Shown piece after piece: positions 19,557 to 29,826 of a stretch of DNA of 64,000 bases. Positions within the stretch are counted from its first letter, which is position 1. Each line of letters opens with the position of its first letter. The notes beneath the pieces are model-generated. The model saw nothing but the letters and a program-made list of their open reading frames with translations, did not search any database and was not told the DNA's origin. Source of the stretch: Planctomyces sp. SH-PL62 (GTDB lineage Bacteria; Planctomycetota; Planctomycetia; Isosphaerales; Isosphaeraceae); contig NZ_CP011273.1 of the NCBI RefSeq assembly GCF_001610895.1, forward strand, positions 3,348,001-3,412,000, read 5' to 3'. A program made the position numbers and the translations under genes.

Positions 19557-21623
19557 TCAGACGATACCGATCGCCGAGAGCAGCAGGTCGATCGCCTTGA
19601 TCCCGACGAAGGGCACCACGAGCCCGCCCAGGCCGTAGACGAGCATGTTGTCCCGCAGGAGCTGGGCGGCCCCGACGGGACGGTAGCGGACGCCCCGGAG
19701 GGCCAGCGGCACCAGGGCGATGATGATCAGGGCGTTGAAGATCACCGCCGACAGGATCGCGCCGGACGGGGAGGACAGCCGCATCACGTCGAGCGACCCG
19801 AGCACCGGGTAGGTCGTGGCGAAGGCGGCGGGGAGGATGGCGAAGTACTTCGCCACGTCGTTGGCGATGCTGAAGGTCGTCAGCGCCCCTCGGGTCATCA
19901 GCAGCTGCTTGCCGATGTTGACGACCTCGATGAGCTTCGTCGGGTTCGAGTCGAGGTCCACCATGTTCCCGGCCTCCTTGGCCGCCTGCGTGCCGGTGTT
20001 CATGGCGACCGCCACGTCGGCCTGGGCCAGCGCCGGGGCGTCGTTGGTGCCGTCGCCGGTCATCGCCACCAGCCGGCCGCCCTTCTGATACTCTCGGATG
20101 AGCGAGAGCTTCGCTTCGGGGGTCGCCTCGGCCAGGAAGTCGTCCACGCCCGCCTCGGCGGCGATGGCGGCGGCGGTCAGCGGGTTGTCGCCGGTGATCA
20201 TCACCGTCTTGATGCCCATGCGGCGCAGCTCGGAGAACCGCTCCTTGATGCCCCCCTTCACGATGTCCTTCAGCTCGACCACGCCGAGCGCTTGGGCATC
20301 CCGACTCACGACCAGCGGCGTCCCTCCCGACCGTGCGATCGTCCGCACCCGTTCGGTCAGCGTCTCGGGGATGACGCCCCCTTGATCCTGGATGTGGCGG
20401 GCGACGGCCTCGGTTGCCCCCTTGCGGATGACTCGGCCGTCGAGGTCAACGCCGCTCATCCGGGTCTGGGCGGTGAACGCTACGAACTCGACGGCATGAT
20501 CGTGCAGGTCGTGGCCACGGAGCCCGAAGCGGTCCTTGGCGAGGACGGCGATGCTGCGGCCCTCTGGCGTCTCGTCGGCGATCGAGGCGAGCTGGGCCGC
20601 CTCGGCGAGCTCTCGTTCCGAGACGCCCTCCGCCGGGTGGAAGGCCGTCGCTTGGCGGTTACCCAGCGTAATCGTCCCCGTCTTGTCCAGCAGGAGCACG
20701 TCCACGTCGCCCGCCGCCTCCACCGCCCGGCCCGACATGGCGACGACGTTCGCCCGGCTCAGGCGGTTCATCCCGGCGATGCCGATCGCCGACAGGAGCG
20801 CCCCGATGGTCGTCGGGGCGAGGCAGACGAAGAGGGCGACGAGCACGGTCGGCGTGATCGGCCGCCCCTGGCCCGACGCCTCGACGCTGAATACCGAGTA
20901 GGGCAGGAGCGTGGCGACGACCAGCAGGAAGACGAGGGTGAGCGCCGCCAGCAGGATCGCCAGGGCGATCTCGTTGGGCGTCTTCTGCCGCTTCGCTCCC
21001 TCGACCATCGCAATCATGCGATCGAGGAAGCTCCGGCCGGGAAGGGCCGTGACCCGGATCACCAGCCAGTCGGAGATGACCTTCGTTCCGCCCGTCACGG
21101 CGCTGCGGTCGCCGCCGCTCTCCCGGACGACCGGGGCGCTCTCGCCGGTGATGGCGCTCTCGTCCACCGAGGCGGCCCCCTCGACGACCTCGCCGTCGGC
21201 GGGGATGACTTCCCCGGCCCGGACGATCACGAGGTCGTCCAACTTGAGGTCCGGGGCGGGTACGTCCTCGGTGGTCTTGGACCGGCGGTCCACGATCCGG
21301 CTGGCGACGATCTGTGTGCGGGACTTCCGAAGGCTCGCCGCCTGGGCCTTTCCGTGTCCCTCGGCGACGGCCTCGGCGAAGTTGGCGAAGAGGACCGTGA
21401 GCCAGAGCCAGACGCCGACCTCGAAGATGAAACCGGACGACTCGCCCGTGGCGGCGCCGAGCGATCGAATCCACAGGAGCGTCGTGAGGATGCTCCCCAG
21501 GTAGACGGCGAACATCACCGGATTCTTGAGCTGGTGCCGAGGGGCGAGCTTCAGGAGCGAGTCCTGGACCGCCTCGAAGAGCACGGTGCGATCGAAGGTT
21601 CGGGCCTGCGTGCGGGAAGTCAT
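19557..21623 (-). CDS. kdpB: KdpB, potassium-transporting P-type ATPase subunit B
   Basis: Catalytic subunit of the high-affinity potassium pump. The ATG at 21621-21623 (MTSRTQ...) is preferred because GAGGAG lies nine bases upstream. An ATG at 21644 overlapping the kdpA stop is the alternative and would add seven residues. The protein is 688 residues, normal for the family. Hallmarks are [17 protein letters not shown] (actuator domain), the phosphorylated Asp in [14 protein letters not shown], and [20 protein letters not shown] in the hinge, with seven hydrophobic segments. No lesion seen. Confidence 0.95.
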   Translation of the reverse strand: MTSRTQARTFDRTVLFEAVQDSLLKLAPRHQLKNPVMFAVYLGSILTTLLWIRSLGAATGESSGFIFEVGVWLWLTVLFANFAEAVAEGHGKAQAASLRKSRTQIVASRIVDRRSKTTEDVPAPDLKLDDLVIVRAGEVIPADGEVVEGAASVDESAITGESAPVVRESGGDRSAVTGGTKVISDWLVIRVTALPGRSFLDRMIAMVEGAKRQKTPNEIALAILLAALTLVFLLVVATLLPYSVFSVEASGQGRPITPTVLVALFVCLAPTTIGALLSAIGIAGMNRLSRANVVAMSGRAVEAAGDVDVLLLDKTGTITLGNRQATAFHPAEGVSERELAEAAQLASIADETPEGRSIAVLAKDRFGLRGHDLHDHAVEFVAFTAQTRMSGVDLDGRVIRKGATEAVARHIQDQGGVIPETLTERVRTIARSGGTPLVVSRDAQALGVVELKDIVKGGIKERFSELRRMGIKTVMITGDNPLTAAAIAAEAGVDDFLAEATPEAKLSLIREYQKGGRLVAMTGDGTNDAPALAQADVAVAMNTGTQAAKEAGNMVDLDSNPTKLIEVVNIGKQLLMTRGALTTFSIANDVAKYFAILPAAFATTYPVLGSLDVMRLSSPSGAILSAVIFNALIIIALVPLALRGVRYRPVGAAQLLRDNMLVYGLGGLVVPFVGIKAIDLLLSAIGIV

Positions 21624-21640
21624 GTTCGTATACTCCTCGG

Positions 21641-23362
21641 TCATGCGGGGAGCATGAGATGTTCGACGATCGGCCCCAGCGCCAGGGCCGGGAAGAAGGA
21701 GAGGGCCCCCACCACGACGACCACCGCCACCAAGAGGGAGACGAAGAGAGGCGTGTGGGTGGGCAACGTGCCGGGGCCGGCGGGAACCTGCTTCTTTCCG
21801 GCCAGCGACCCGGCGATCGCCAGGATGGGGATCATCACTCCGAACCGCCCGACGAGCATCGCCAGGCCGAGCAGGCCGTTGTAGAAGGGGGTGTTCGCCC
21901 CCAGACCGGCGAAGGCGCTGCCGTTGTTGTTCGAGGCCGACGAGAGGGCGTAGAGGATCTCGCTGAAACCATGCGGGCCTGGGTTGGCGACGGCCGCCCG
22001 CCCCTGCGGCAAGCTCACGGCGAGGGCCGAGCCGACGAGGACCGTCGCACACGGCAGCAGGATCACGAGCGAGGCCATCTTCATCTCGAAGGCCCCGACC
22101 TTCTTGCCCAGGTACTCGGGCGTCCGCCCCACCATCAACCCGGCGAGGAAGACCGCCACCAGGGCGAAGGCGAGCATGCCGTAGAGCCCCGAGCCGACGC
22201 CGCCGAAGATCACCTCGCCGAGCTGCATCAGCCACATCGCCGCAAGGCCGCCCAGCGGCGTGAACGAGTCGTGCATCGAGTTGACCGAGCCGTTGGACGC
22301 CGCCGTCGTCGCCACCGCCCAGAGGGCCGACACGTCCGACCCGAAACGGACCTCCTTGCCTTCCATGTTGCCGTTGGTCTGATCCACCCCCAGGGCGGCC
22401 AGACCCGGGTTACCCTTCCCCTCCGCCACGACGGCCAGAGCGATCATGGCGACCAGGACGGACGACATGGCGGCCAGCAAGGCCCATCCTTGCCGACGGT
22501 CGCCGATCATCTCGCCGAAGGTCAGGCAGAGCGCCGCCGGGATCAGAAGGAGGGCCAGCATTTGAAGGTGGTTCGACAAGGGCGTCGGGTTCTCAAGCGG
22601 ATGCGCCGAGTTGGCGTTGAAGAAGCCGCCGCCGTTGGTCCCCAATTGCTTGATCGCCACTTGCGAGGCCGCCGGCCCGACGGCGATCCGTTGGGTCGTC
22701 GTCTCCCCGCTTTGGTCCTTGATCGGCTCGATGAGCGTCACTCCCCGGTACGCGGAGAACGTCTGGACGACCCCCTGCGAGACCAAGACCAGGGCGAGGA
22801 CGAACGACAATGGAAGCAGGATGTAGAGGATGCTGCGGGTCAGATCGACCCAGAAGTTGCCGATGGAGTCCGACTCGTGTTTCGAGAACCCCCGAATCAA
22901 GGCGACCAAGACCGCCATGCCCGCCGCCGCCGAGACGAAGTTCTGCACCGTCAGGGCGGCAGCCTGGGTCAAGTAGCTCATCGTCGCCTCGCCGCCGTAA
23001 CCCTGCCAGTTCGTGTTGGTGCCGAAGCTGACGGCGGTGTTGAACGCCGAGTCGGGCGAGACGGCGGGCAGGCCCTCGGGATTCAGCGGCAGGACGCCCT
23101 GGAGTCGCTGGAAGACGTACACGGATATGATGCTCACCATGCTGAAGCTCAGCAGCCCCGTGGCGTACCGTCGCCAGCCCATCTCGGCCTCCGGATCGAT
23201 CCCGGCGGCCCGATACACCAGCCGTTCCAGCGGCCGCAATGGGCCGAGGATTGGGGGGATGCGCCCCTGGTGGACCCTCGCCATGAAGAGTCCGAGGGGC
23301 CGGACGCAGAGGCCGAGCACGGAGAGGTAGAGGCCGATCTGGATCAGACCGAAGGTCGTCAT
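21641..23362 (-). CDS. kdpA: KdpA, potassium-transporting ATPase channel-like subunit A
   Basis: 573 residues from the ATG at 23360-23362, which overlaps the kdpF stop (ATGA). A GTG three codons upstream is less likely. It forms the potassium pathway, with the four selectivity-filter-like loops in order: [59 protein letters not shown] and [15 protein letters not shown]. About ten membrane helices. All four loops are complete, so the pump is probably functional even though it lies in a decayed mobile element. Confidence 0.95.
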   Translation of the reverse strand: MTTFGLIQIGLYLSVLGLCVRPLGLFMARVHQGRIPPILGPLRPLERLVYRAAGIDPEAEMGWRRYATGLLSFSMVSIISVYVFQRLQGVLPLNPEGLPAVSPDSAFNTAVSFGTNTNWQGYGGEATMSYLTQAAALTVQNFVSAAAGMAVLVALIRGFSKHESDSIGNFWVDLTRSILYILLPLSFVLALVLVSQGVVQTFSAYRGVTLIEPIKDQSGETTTQRIAVGPAASQVAIKQLGTNGGGFFNANSAHPLENPTPLSNHLQMLALLLIPAALCLTFGEMIGDRRQGWALLAAMSSVLVAMIALAVVAEGKGNPGLAALGVDQTNGNMEGKEVRFGSDVSALWAVATTAASNGSVNSMHDSFTPLGGLAAMWLMQLGEVIFGGVGSGLYGMLAFALVAVFLAGLMVGRTPEYLGKKVGAFEMKMASLVILLPCATVLVGSALAVSLPQGRAAVANPGPHGFSEILYALSSASNNNGSAFAGLGANTPFYNGLLGLAMLVGRFGVMIPILAIAGSLAGKKQVPAGPGTLPTHTPLFVSLLVAVVVVVGALSFFPALALGPIVEHLMLPA

Positions 23363-23451
23363 GAGAACCACTCCGGCTTGAGCAGGGCGGCGAGCAGGTA
23401 GCCCGCCAGGAGGACCGCCATCACCGAGGCGACGAGTTGCGTCCAGTCCAT
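23359..23451 (-). CDS. kdpF: KdpF, small stabilising subunit of the Kdp pump
   Basis: A 30-residue single-helix membrane peptide, starting MDWTQLVASVMAVLL and ending LLKPEWFS, directly before kdpA and overlapping its start codon by ATGA. Length, position and the closing K/R-P-E-x-F pattern fit KdpF, which stabilises the KdpABC complex. Confidence 0.85.
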   Translation of the reverse strand: MDWTQLVASVMAVLLAGYLLAALLKPEWFS

Positions 23452-23453
23452 GC

Positions 23454-23546
23454 TCAAGCCTCCCTCCGAAGTCCGTCGATCAGGCGGATCGACAGGCCGC
23501 ATGCCCCGAAGAACGCCGCCACTGCGAGCAACCAGGCGATATCCAT
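23454..23546 (-). CDS. small membrane peptide preceding kdpF
   Basis: A 30-codon frame (MDIAWLLAVAAFFGACGLSI then RLIDGLRREA) from the ATG at 23544-23546, with GGGAG nine bases upstream. It ends two bases before the kdpF start. One hydrophobic helix followed by a basic tail. Similar short unnamed membrane peptides precede kdpF in other bacteria, so I think it is translated, but its function is unknown. It is probably the first gene of the kdp transcript. Confidence 0.6.
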   Translation of the reverse strand: MDIAWLLAVAAFFGACGLSIRLIDGLRREA

Positions 23547-24239
23547 GCTACGTCTCCCGTCCACGATGACCTAGGTCCATTAGATCCGAGGGCGGATCAA
23601 GCGGGCGCAAAAGTCGCACGACGGGGCGTAAAAAAAGCCTCAAGATCCTCCCGGACGACGCTCCAGCCGGGAGTTCGCCGATCGTCCCGCCTCCGGTCGA
23701 GGCGGGCCGGTGACCGGGGCACTTTCGCACTCAAATTCGCTTGTGGGACGGCTGGTCCGTCCGGCGGGCGGGAGGGGCTTGGGGGTGGGGCGGCGGCGAG
23801 AGCCGCTCGATCATGTGGTCGAGCTGATGGAGAGCGGGATCGACCGGCTGTATCGCTCCGAAGTTGCGTGGTGAGCTGAGGATGCTCGGCGTGAGCCTCG
23901 CCACGACGACGAACGTGGAAGCTCGCTCGGACTTTGAAGGCGGCCGCCCCTTCAGCTCTCGTCGCTCAACGTCATGACCGTCAGCTCTCCTGATCAGCGG
24001 AGCGAGATTGTTCTTCTTCCCGACCGCCGCAGGCAATACGAGGAATCGTCCTTCGGACTGTAAAAAATCTGTTCCATCTATACTCATGGCCCGATCCAGA
24101 TCGACGGCGTCGGAAGACGTGCAGAGGGGCGGTCGACCCCGACAGGTTTTGCGTCCGAAACCTGCACCTCCGGCGGGCGAAATCGGCAGGAGCGGTCGAA
24201 ATCCACCTCCGGCCCGCAGCGTGGGCTGCTCCTGGTTTA
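23547..24239. other. kdp upstream region, with one doubtful open frame
   Basis: About 0.7 kb between the kdp operon and an IS630 element. The kdp promoter and KdpE site should lie in the first 150 bp, where I see a short A-rich run (GTAAAAAAAG near 23628-23637) but no certain operator. A minus-strand frame at 23731-24087 (118 codons, beginning MSIDGTDFLQSEGRFLVLPA and containing GKKNNLAPLIRRADGHDVER) has balanced composition and may be a real or truncated hypothetical gene. I have no family for it. Confidence 0.35.
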
Positions 24240-25274
24240 CAGCGGTTTACCCCGGGATGGCATACAGCCCTGAATGCCTGAACCAGCCGGCGATATCCTT
24301 GGCCGTGGTCTGGTAGAGGGCGTCGGCCGGCGCCTGATGCAACGCCGGGGTCGTCCCCGCGGCGATCCGACGCAGGCGGGCCTTGAGCTTCGACCACACC
24401 TCCTCGATGGGGTCGTGGTCGGGGCTGTACGGCGGCGGCCGGACCCCTCTCGCCCCCGCCCGCTCGATCGCGGCCTCGGCCGCCTCCGAGTCGTGGACGC
24501 GAAGGTCGTCCATCACCACGACGTCGCCGGGGCGCAGGTTCGGCGCGAGCACGCCTTCGGCGTAGGTCCGGAACGCCGGCTCGTCCATGGCGCCGGCGAA
24601 CGCCGACTCGCCGCGGAGGCCGTCGAGGCCCACCGCCGCGACCACGGTCGTCGTCCGCCACGCCTTCGGGGCCGAGCCCTCGGCCCGACGCCCCCCCGGG
24701 GCCCGGGCTTGCGTCGGGGTCATCGACGCGTCGACACCGGCCTCGTCCAGGACGATCCGCCGTCTCGGATCGAGCCGCTTCGCCTTGCGGCGGGACCTCC
24801 GGCGGGCCTCCTTGACGTCGGGGCGGTCGCGTTCGGCGGCGTGCGGCGACTTCTTCTTCCGCGTCCAGCCGGACCGCCGCAACGGCCGCCAGATCGTCAC
24901 GAGCGTGCAGTCGAAGCCGCCCCGCTCCTTGATCTGCTTCGGCGTGGCGTCGGCGTGCCGGCGAACCAACTCGAACAGGCGAATCCGCTCGTCGAGCCCG
25001 AGCTTGAACCCGGCCCCGCCGCCGTGGGGCCCCGGCTCCAGGCCGCCGCTCGCACGCCGACGCTGCAGCATCCGCACCACGAACGACGGGCTCACCTCGA
25101 ACCGCCGGGCGATCGCGCGTTGCGACTCCTCGCCCCTGTCCACCGCCGCGACCACGCGCTCCCGCAGATCCGCCGAACAAGGTCTTCCCACGGCACGCCT
25201 CCCGAGCCGACGCGTCACGCGATCATGGCTCCGTCAGCTACTCTTCGCGTATGCCGCCCGAGGGCAAACCGCTG
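24240..25274 (-). mobile_element. IS630-family element with intact transposase
   Basis: Bounded by inverted ends starting CAGCGGTTT (24240 on the left; 25274 inverted on the right), each flanked by the TA dinucleotide that IS630 duplicates (24238-24239 and 25275-25276). 1035 bp with one transposase gene on the minus strand. It lies in the region upstream of the kdp operon and is unrelated in sequence to the other IS630 copies in the window. Confidence 0.85.
24247..25218 (-). CDS. IS630-family transposase
   Basis: Single uninterrupted 323-codon frame. The N-terminal helix-turn-helix reads ADLRERVVAAVDRGEESQRA and RRFEVSPSFVVRMLQRRRAS. The DDE triad is in RIVLDEAGVDASM (first Asp), DVVVMDDLRVHDS (second Asp) and HDPIEEVWSKLKARLRRIAA (Glu). 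The closing ALYQTTAKDIAGWFRHSGLY is typical of the family. It needs no frameshift, unlike the other IS630 genes here, and is likely active. Confidence 0.9.
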   Translation of the reverse strand: MTRRLGRRAVGRPCSADLRERVVAAVDRGEESQRAIARRFEVSPSFVVRMLQRRRASGGLEPGPHGGGAGFKLGLDERIRLFELVRRHADATPKQIKERGGFDCTLVTIWRPLRRSGWTRKKKSPHAAERDRPDVKEARRRSRRKAKRLDPRRRIVLDEAGVDASMTPTQARAPGGRRAEGSAPKAWRTTTVVAAVGLDGLRGESAFAGAMDEPAFRTYAEGVLAPNLRPGDVVVMDDLRVHDSEAAEAAIERAGARGVRPPPYSPDHDPIEEVWSKLKARLRRIAAGTTPALHQAPADALYQTTAKDIAGWFRHSGLYAIPG

Positions 25275-25312
25275 TAGAATCGGGCTCGAGTGGTCTCGAC
25301 ATTATGCCCACC

Positions 25313-25489
25313 TCAGTCTACCTTGGCTTCGTCCAGATCGTCTTCGCATTTATCCACATCTGTTAGCTCGCTCAAACCGTCAAGCCACAGCCTGTTTAAC
25401 GCGACAAGAAAGCTGTTGCCTTCATCGGCCGGATGGGATGGCTTGTTGTCTAACCAGGAATACCATACGAGAACAACCATAAAGTACAC
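25313..25489 (-). CDS. possible small ORF in a lower-GC patch
   Basis: A 58-codon frame from GTG 25489, reading MYFMVVLVWYSWLDNKPSHP and then ADEGNSFLVALNRLWLDGLS with an acidic C terminus. The surrounding 25280-25560 is visibly richer in A+T than the rest of the window. A coding-like frame also continues upstream beyond a stop, so this may be the tail of a broken foreign gene. No family recognised. Confidence 0.3.
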   Translation of the reverse strand: MYFMVVLVWYSWLDNKPSHPADEGNSFLVALNRLWLDGLSELTDVDKCEDDLDEAKVD

Positions 25490-25584
25490 AGGCTATGAGC
25501 AGGACACACTTGATGTGGACTGGTTTGCTATCGCTGCACTTTCCGGGATTTCATGACAATTGACCGTTCAGCTTGCACGGTGGG

Positions 25585-25785
25585 TCAAGAGAGCAGGTCG
25601 TGGGGACGATCGGGCGCTGGGTCGGGGATTGTTCGCCAGGCGTCGGCTCCGATCCCAAGTCCGTCTTCCGCATCTCGCCGGGCGTCGGTCACGCTCTCGT
25701 GCCAGTAATCGGCCTCGCATGCCGAGTCGTTGAGAGTACGAACCAGGCATAGGTATACGCCGCCGTCCTCCGGGTCGTGGATCAT
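25585..25785 (-). CDS. small hypothetical protein
   Basis: A 66-residue frame from the ATG at 25783-25785: MIHDPEDGGVYLCLVRTLND, then SACEADYWHESVTDARRDAE and DGLGIGADAWRTIPDPAPD. Aromatic and acidic with no signal peptide. The pattern (DPxDGGVYL near the start, W-x-E-S in the middle, W-x-x-IPDP at the end) resembles small planctomycete proteins of unknown function. Upstream in-frame codons to 26076 are Arg-rich shadow sequence and were dropped. Confidence 0.5.
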   Translation of the reverse strand: MIHDPEDGGVYLCLVRTLNDSACEADYWHESVTDARRDAEDGLGIGADAWRTIPDPAPDRPHDLLS

Positions 25786-25939
25786 CACCCGTCGGGACGC
25801 GGAACCGGACCTGGACACATTCGCTGTTCTGCGCGTTCGCGGCCTCCGACGCGAGGGGGCATCGTAGACGGGGGCCGACCTGAGCGGGACGATGGCGGTT
25901 ATCATGACTGCCGGACGTCCCGAGCGGAGCCGACCCCCG

Positions 25940-27272
25940 ATGTCATCCTCGCATCCGACGCTCGCGCCTTGCCAGTGGTTCGTCCGCCTCGCTTCGTCGC
26001 TCGACCGTCGGTCGGCGCCGCGGCTCGCCCTGCTGTTCATCGGGGCGGTGCTGGCCCGCGGGAGGCGTACCGTCACGACCTGGATCCGGGCCGCGGGGCT
26101 GAGCGGCCGCTTCCGGTCCTGCTACATCACCGTCGCCGCGGCCGGCAGGAAGGCCGATTCGATCGCCGTCCGACTGCTGAACGAGGTCGCCGCCCCGCTG
26201 GCGACGGGCTCGGGGCGGCTGACGCTGGCGATCGACGACACGCCGACCCGACGCTACGGCCCATACGTGCAGGCCGCCGGCGTGCATCACAACCCGACGC
26301 CCGGCCCGGCCGGCCCCCCGCACGTCTACGGCCATGTCTTCGTCGTCCTGGCCTTGCTCGTCGAGTACCGGTCCTGGGGCGTGATCGCCCCGCCGCTCCT
26401 GTCGCGGCTCTACGTCCGTAAGGGCGGACTTGCCGGCGATCGATCTCAGGCATCGTAACGCGTTCCGCACCAAGCTGGAGATGGCCGTCGAACTGCTGCA
26501 GTGGGCGAAGCACTGGCTCGGCCTGCTGAAGCGACCGATCTGGTTGGTCGCCGACGGGGCCTATGCGAAGCGGCAGATGTCGAGGCCGGCGAAGGCCCTG
26601 GGGATCTCGGTCGTCAGCCGGCTCTGCAAGGACGCGGCCCTGCGGACCGTCCCCGGCCCGAGGCCCGCCGGCAGGCGGGGCCGCCCCCGCATCTACGGCG
26701 AGAAGGCGATCGACCTGGCCAAGCGGGCCGGCCAGAAGCGGGGCTGGTCCCGAAATCGTTTCGAGTTGTACGACGGGGCTGCCGTCAAGCGATACAAGAC
26801 GTTCCCGGCGACGTGGCGGCCGGCCGGCGGCGTGATTCAGGTCGTCCTGGTCGACGAGCCGCACGGCTGGCGGGCTTACTTCTGCACCGAACTGAAGGCG
26901 ACGGTCGCCGACGTCCTGACCACGATCGCCGATCGGTTCAGCCTGGAGATCGCCTTCCGCGAGATCAAGGAGATCGTTGGGGCGGGGGAGCAGCAGGTCC
27001 GGTTCATTTACGCGAGCGTAGGGGCCTTCCTCGTCTGCCTCTGGACCTACACGATGACCGAGGCGTGGGCCTGGAGGCGATCGGAGGCCGAGTTGGTGGA
27101 CCGGACGGACTCGCCCTGGGACTCGCCGACCCGCCGACCCAGCCACGCCGACAAACGCGGGGCCTGGCGCCGCGAGTTCCTGGCCGGGGAGATTCTCGCG
27201 ATCCTGCGGTCCGGCCCGTCCGACGCCGAAATCCAGGCCGCCGCAGACAGGCTGCTGCGGCTCGCGGCTTGA
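25940..27272 (+). pseudogene. DDE transposase (IS4/IS701-like), one-base frameshift
   Basis: Starts MSSSHPTLAPCQWFVRLASS at ATG 25940. First catalytic Asp in LTLAIDDTPTRRYGPYVQAA, followed by HHNPTPGPAGPPHVYGHVFV. At about 26422 an extra G (CGTAAGGGCGGAC) ends the first frame at 26458. The second frame carries on with YVRKADLPAIDLRHRNAFRT, the second Asp in WLVADGAYAKRQM, and the Glu in FSLEIAFREIKEIVGAGEQQ, to the TGA at 27270-27272. Without that base the protein would be full length. I could not find convincing terminal repeats, so the element limits are unknown. Confidence 0.75.
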
Positions 27273-27829
27273 TGCTCATGCAATCTCAGAAAGTGCAGAT
27301 TGAAGCGTACGACCTTGAATTAAGGCTCCTGTCCGAGGCCGTCGAAGTCGAATACCGCTGGCTGCGCCGCATCGTAAAGGACGGTCTTTCGAGGCGGGGC
27401 GGCAGGCTGGACCGCCTCACCAGGCACCTCGGCTTGCCGGATGGGGATTACCTGTGGGCTGCGGACATCAAACAGTTCCTCCCTCATCCGCCGAAACCGG
27501 AGCAACTCAGCACTCTGAAGCAGAAGCTCGCATGGCCCTACGCCGAGCGGCTGCTCGACCTCCTGGAGACTGGAAGCCACGAGTATTTGAAAGACTTGAT
27601 CGATCGGCTCCACAAGTTCCACCTTTCCCACCCGGCCGGCGGCTCGAACTATTATGGACCTGCAAACTCCGACCCACTGGTCGGAGGGGAACGGATACAA
27701 GCCGTGCAGGACGTCCGACTGGTCGACCCGTCGGAGTCGCCCCGCGCAGAGCCCGCAAGCGGGATGAGTCCGGCCGCAACGTTGGCCGACCGCATCCGAT
27801 CTCGGGAAAAGTCGGCTCATGCGTATTGA
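27272..27829 (+). CDS. hypothetical protein at the right end of the element
   Basis: A 185-residue frame beginning at the ATG overlapping the transposase stop (27272; next ATG 27278). It reads VQIEAYDLELRLLSEAVEVE, YRWLRRIVKDGLSRRGGRLD, and later LKQKLAWPYAERLLDLLETG with HEYLKDLIDRLHKFHLSHPA. Charged, helical, no membrane segment, not recognised. Because it starts right at the transposase end, it may be the 3' part of an older gene cut by that insertion. The last 50 residues are of lower complexity. Confidence 0.45.
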   Translation: MLMQSQKVQIEAYDLELRLLSEAVEVEYRWLRRIVKDGLSRRGGRLDRLTRHLGLPDGDYLWAADIKQFLPHPPKPEQLSTLKQKLAWPYAERLLDLLETGSHEYLKDLIDRLHKFHLSHPAGGSNYYGPANSDPLVGGERIQAVQDVRLVDPSESPRAEPASGMSPAATLADRIRSREKSAHAY

Positions 27830-28131
27830 TCCCATGTCCGTTTAGGATCACGCCGTCGAGCATCGTCCCCGGCCTCGTCCCTGCAAGGCACGGAATGATC
27901 TCGAATAGGCAGGACCAGGGCGGCTCCCGATCGGGTGGTCAAGCCGTCGCATATCCATGCAGGATGATTTCGTCGGGTGCCTCGCCGACGAAACGAAATC
28001 GGCCACGCCGTCCCGAAGGAAGATGTGGCCGTGACCGGGCAGTAGAACCGGAGGGAATTGCAAAACCGATTGCAACAGGAAATGAAGACCTGTTTCTCGT
28101 CGCAAATCGTTGCAGTGCAAGGCGTTGAAAA
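27830..28131. other. intergenic, inside the tRNA-Val end of the element
   Basis: About 300 bp without a gene between the hypothetical ORF and tRNA-Val. Its right third is A/T-richer and contains the paired ATTGCAA repeats at 28057-28077, mirroring those near the other attachment site. No terminator or excisionase gene seen. Confidence 0.5.
28057..28077 (+). repeat. paired ATTGCAAAA/ATTGCAACA repeats inside the right attachment site
   Basis: ATTGCAAAA at 28057-28065 and ATTGCAACA at 28069-28077, about 55 bp from the tRNA 3' end, on the same strand and with nearly the same spacing as the pair at 7286-7307. Candidate recombinase arm sites. The role is inferred. Confidence 0.4.
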
Positions 28132-28204
28132 TGGGCGGCATTGGATTTGAACCAATGACTTCCACCGTGTGAGGATGGCACTCTAACCACTGAGTTAGCC
28201 GCCC
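28132..28204 (-). tRNA. tRNA-Val(CAC)
   Basis: A complete 73-nt cloverleaf on the minus strand. Acceptor GGGCGGC pairs with GCCGCCC, with discriminator A. D stem ACTC/GAGT. Anticodon stem CCATC/GGTGG with loop CTCACAC (anticodon CAC, reading GTG). T stem ATTGG/CCAAT with loop TTCAAAT. CCA is not encoded. Its 3' part is repeated at 7139-7186, so it is the integration target that stayed intact at this junction. Confidence 0.93.
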
Positions 28205-28439
28205 GGAGCGGTCGCGACGAGAACGTATGCGACAGGGTGCATTCTAGCGAGTCGCGTGGCGGCTCGCAAGGCGGAGGCGCGGCCTGGATCGAGGGATTTT
28301 TGCGACGGGAGGCCGGGGCTAAGGGGAGGGCGGGGGACTGCGGGAGGGACGGGTGAGGGGTTGCCCACGCGCGAGCGTCTCCTTAGAGTGAGGCGTCGCG
28401 TGTGTACCGATGTCCGTCTGATGACTGGCGAGACGACCC

Positions 28440-29753
28440 ATGGCTGCTTTCTTCCCAGACGTGCCGAAGATCCAGTATGGCGGGCCGAAGTCGCGGAACC
28501 CGCTGGAATTCAAGTACTACAACCCGGACGAAGTCGTCGGCGACCGGACGATGAAGGAGCACCTCCGCTTCTCCGTCGTCTACTGGCATACGTTCTGCAA
28601 TCCCCTCTCCGACCCGTTCGGCGTCGGCACGGCGCAGCGGCCCTGGGAGGACGGGACCAACTCGGTCGCCAACGCCCAGACCCGCGCGAGGGTCGCCTTC
28701 GAGTTCTTCGAGAAGCTAGGCGCCCCGTTCTACGCCTTTCACGACCGCGACGTGGCACCTGAGGGCCGCTCGCTCAAGGAGAGCCACGCCAACCTGGACG
28801 CGGTGGTCAACGTCCTCAAGGAGGAGCAGGAGCGGACGGGCGTGAAGCTTCTCTGGGGCACCGCCAACCTGTTCTCGAACCCCCGCTACATGCACGGCGC
28901 GGCCACCAGCCCCAACTTCGACGTCTTCGCCTTCGCCGCCGCGCAGGTCAAGAAGGCGATGGAGGTCACCCATGAACTGGGGGGGACCGGGTACACCTTC
29001 TGGGGGGGCCGCGAGGGCTACATGACCCTCCTCAACACTGACATGAAGCGCGAGGTGGACCACCTCGGTCGGTTCCTGCAGATGGCGGTCGACTACAAGA
29101 AGCAGATCGGCTTCCAGGGGACGTTCTACATCGAACCCAAACCCAAGGAGCCGACCAAGCACCAGTACGACTCCGACGCCGCCGCCTGCCTGAACTTCCT
29201 CCGGACGTACGACCTGCTCCCCCATTTCAAACTAAACCTCGAGACCAACCACGCGACGTTGGCGGGGCACGAGATGATGCACGAGATGGAGGTCGCCATC
29301 GGCTCCGGGGCGCTCGGCTCGATCGACGCGAACACCGGCGACTACCTGCTGGGGTGGGACACGGACCAGTTCCCGACCAACATCTACCTGACCGCCCAGT
29401 GTATGCTGGGCGTGCTCCAGATGGGAGGCTTCACGACCGGGGGCGTCAACTTCGACGCCAAGGTGCGGCGGGAGAGTTTCGAGCCGGTCGACCTGTTTTA
29501 CGCCCACATCGGCGGGATGGACGCCTTCGCCCGGGGCCTCAAGATCGCCCATGCCGTCCGCGCCGACGGCCGGCTCGCCGCGTTCGTCAAGGACCGCTAC
29601 GCGAGCTGGGAAGGCGAACTCGGCCGCCGCGTCGAGGCGGGCTCCGCGAGCTTCGCCGACCTGGAGGCTTACATCCTGCCAAAGGGGGACGCGGCCCGGA
29701 ACGCCAGCGGCCGCCAGGAGATGCTGGAGAACCTCTTCAACGACTTTATATGA
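28440..29753 (+). CDS. xylA: xylose isomerase
   Basis: Interconverts D-xylose and D-xylulose (and glucose/fructose) in the cytoplasm. 437 residues, the normal length of class II enzymes. Active-site blocks are complete: [36 protein letters not shown] (catalytic His near residue 100), [36 protein letters not shown] (metal-binding Glu), [20 protein letters not shown] and [20 protein letters not shown]. The start is ATG 28440 with only a weak ribosome binding site. It stands alone. The IS pile begins 75 bp after its stop, and tRNA-Val lies divergently upstream. Confidence 0.97.
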   Translation: MAAFFPDVPKIQYGGPKSRNPLEFKYYNPDEVVGDRTMKEHLRFSVVYWHTFCNPLSDPFGVGTAQRPWEDGTNSVANAQTRARVAFEFFEKLGAPFYAFHDRDVAPEGRSLKESHANLDAVVNVLKEEQERTGVKLLWGTANLFSNPRYMHGAATSPNFDVFAFAAAQVKKAMEVTHELGGTGYTFWGGREGYMTLLNTDMKREVDHLGRFLQMAVDYKKQIGFQGTFYIEPKPKEPTKHQYDSDAAACLNFLRTYDLLPHFKLNLETNHATLAGHEMMHEMEVAIGSGALGSIDANTGDYLLGWDTDQFPTNIYLTAQCMLGVLQMGGFTTGGVNFDAKVRRESFEPVDLFYAHIGGMDAFARGLKIAHAVRADGRLAAFVKDRYASWEGELGRRVEAGSASFADLEAYILPKGDAARNASGRQEMLENLFNDFI

Positions 29754-29826
29754 TTTTAATCGGTGATGAGTGGAGCCTCGACGGACCGCCCCAACCATCG
29801 TTCGCCTGAAACTCGTTGGCGTGGAA

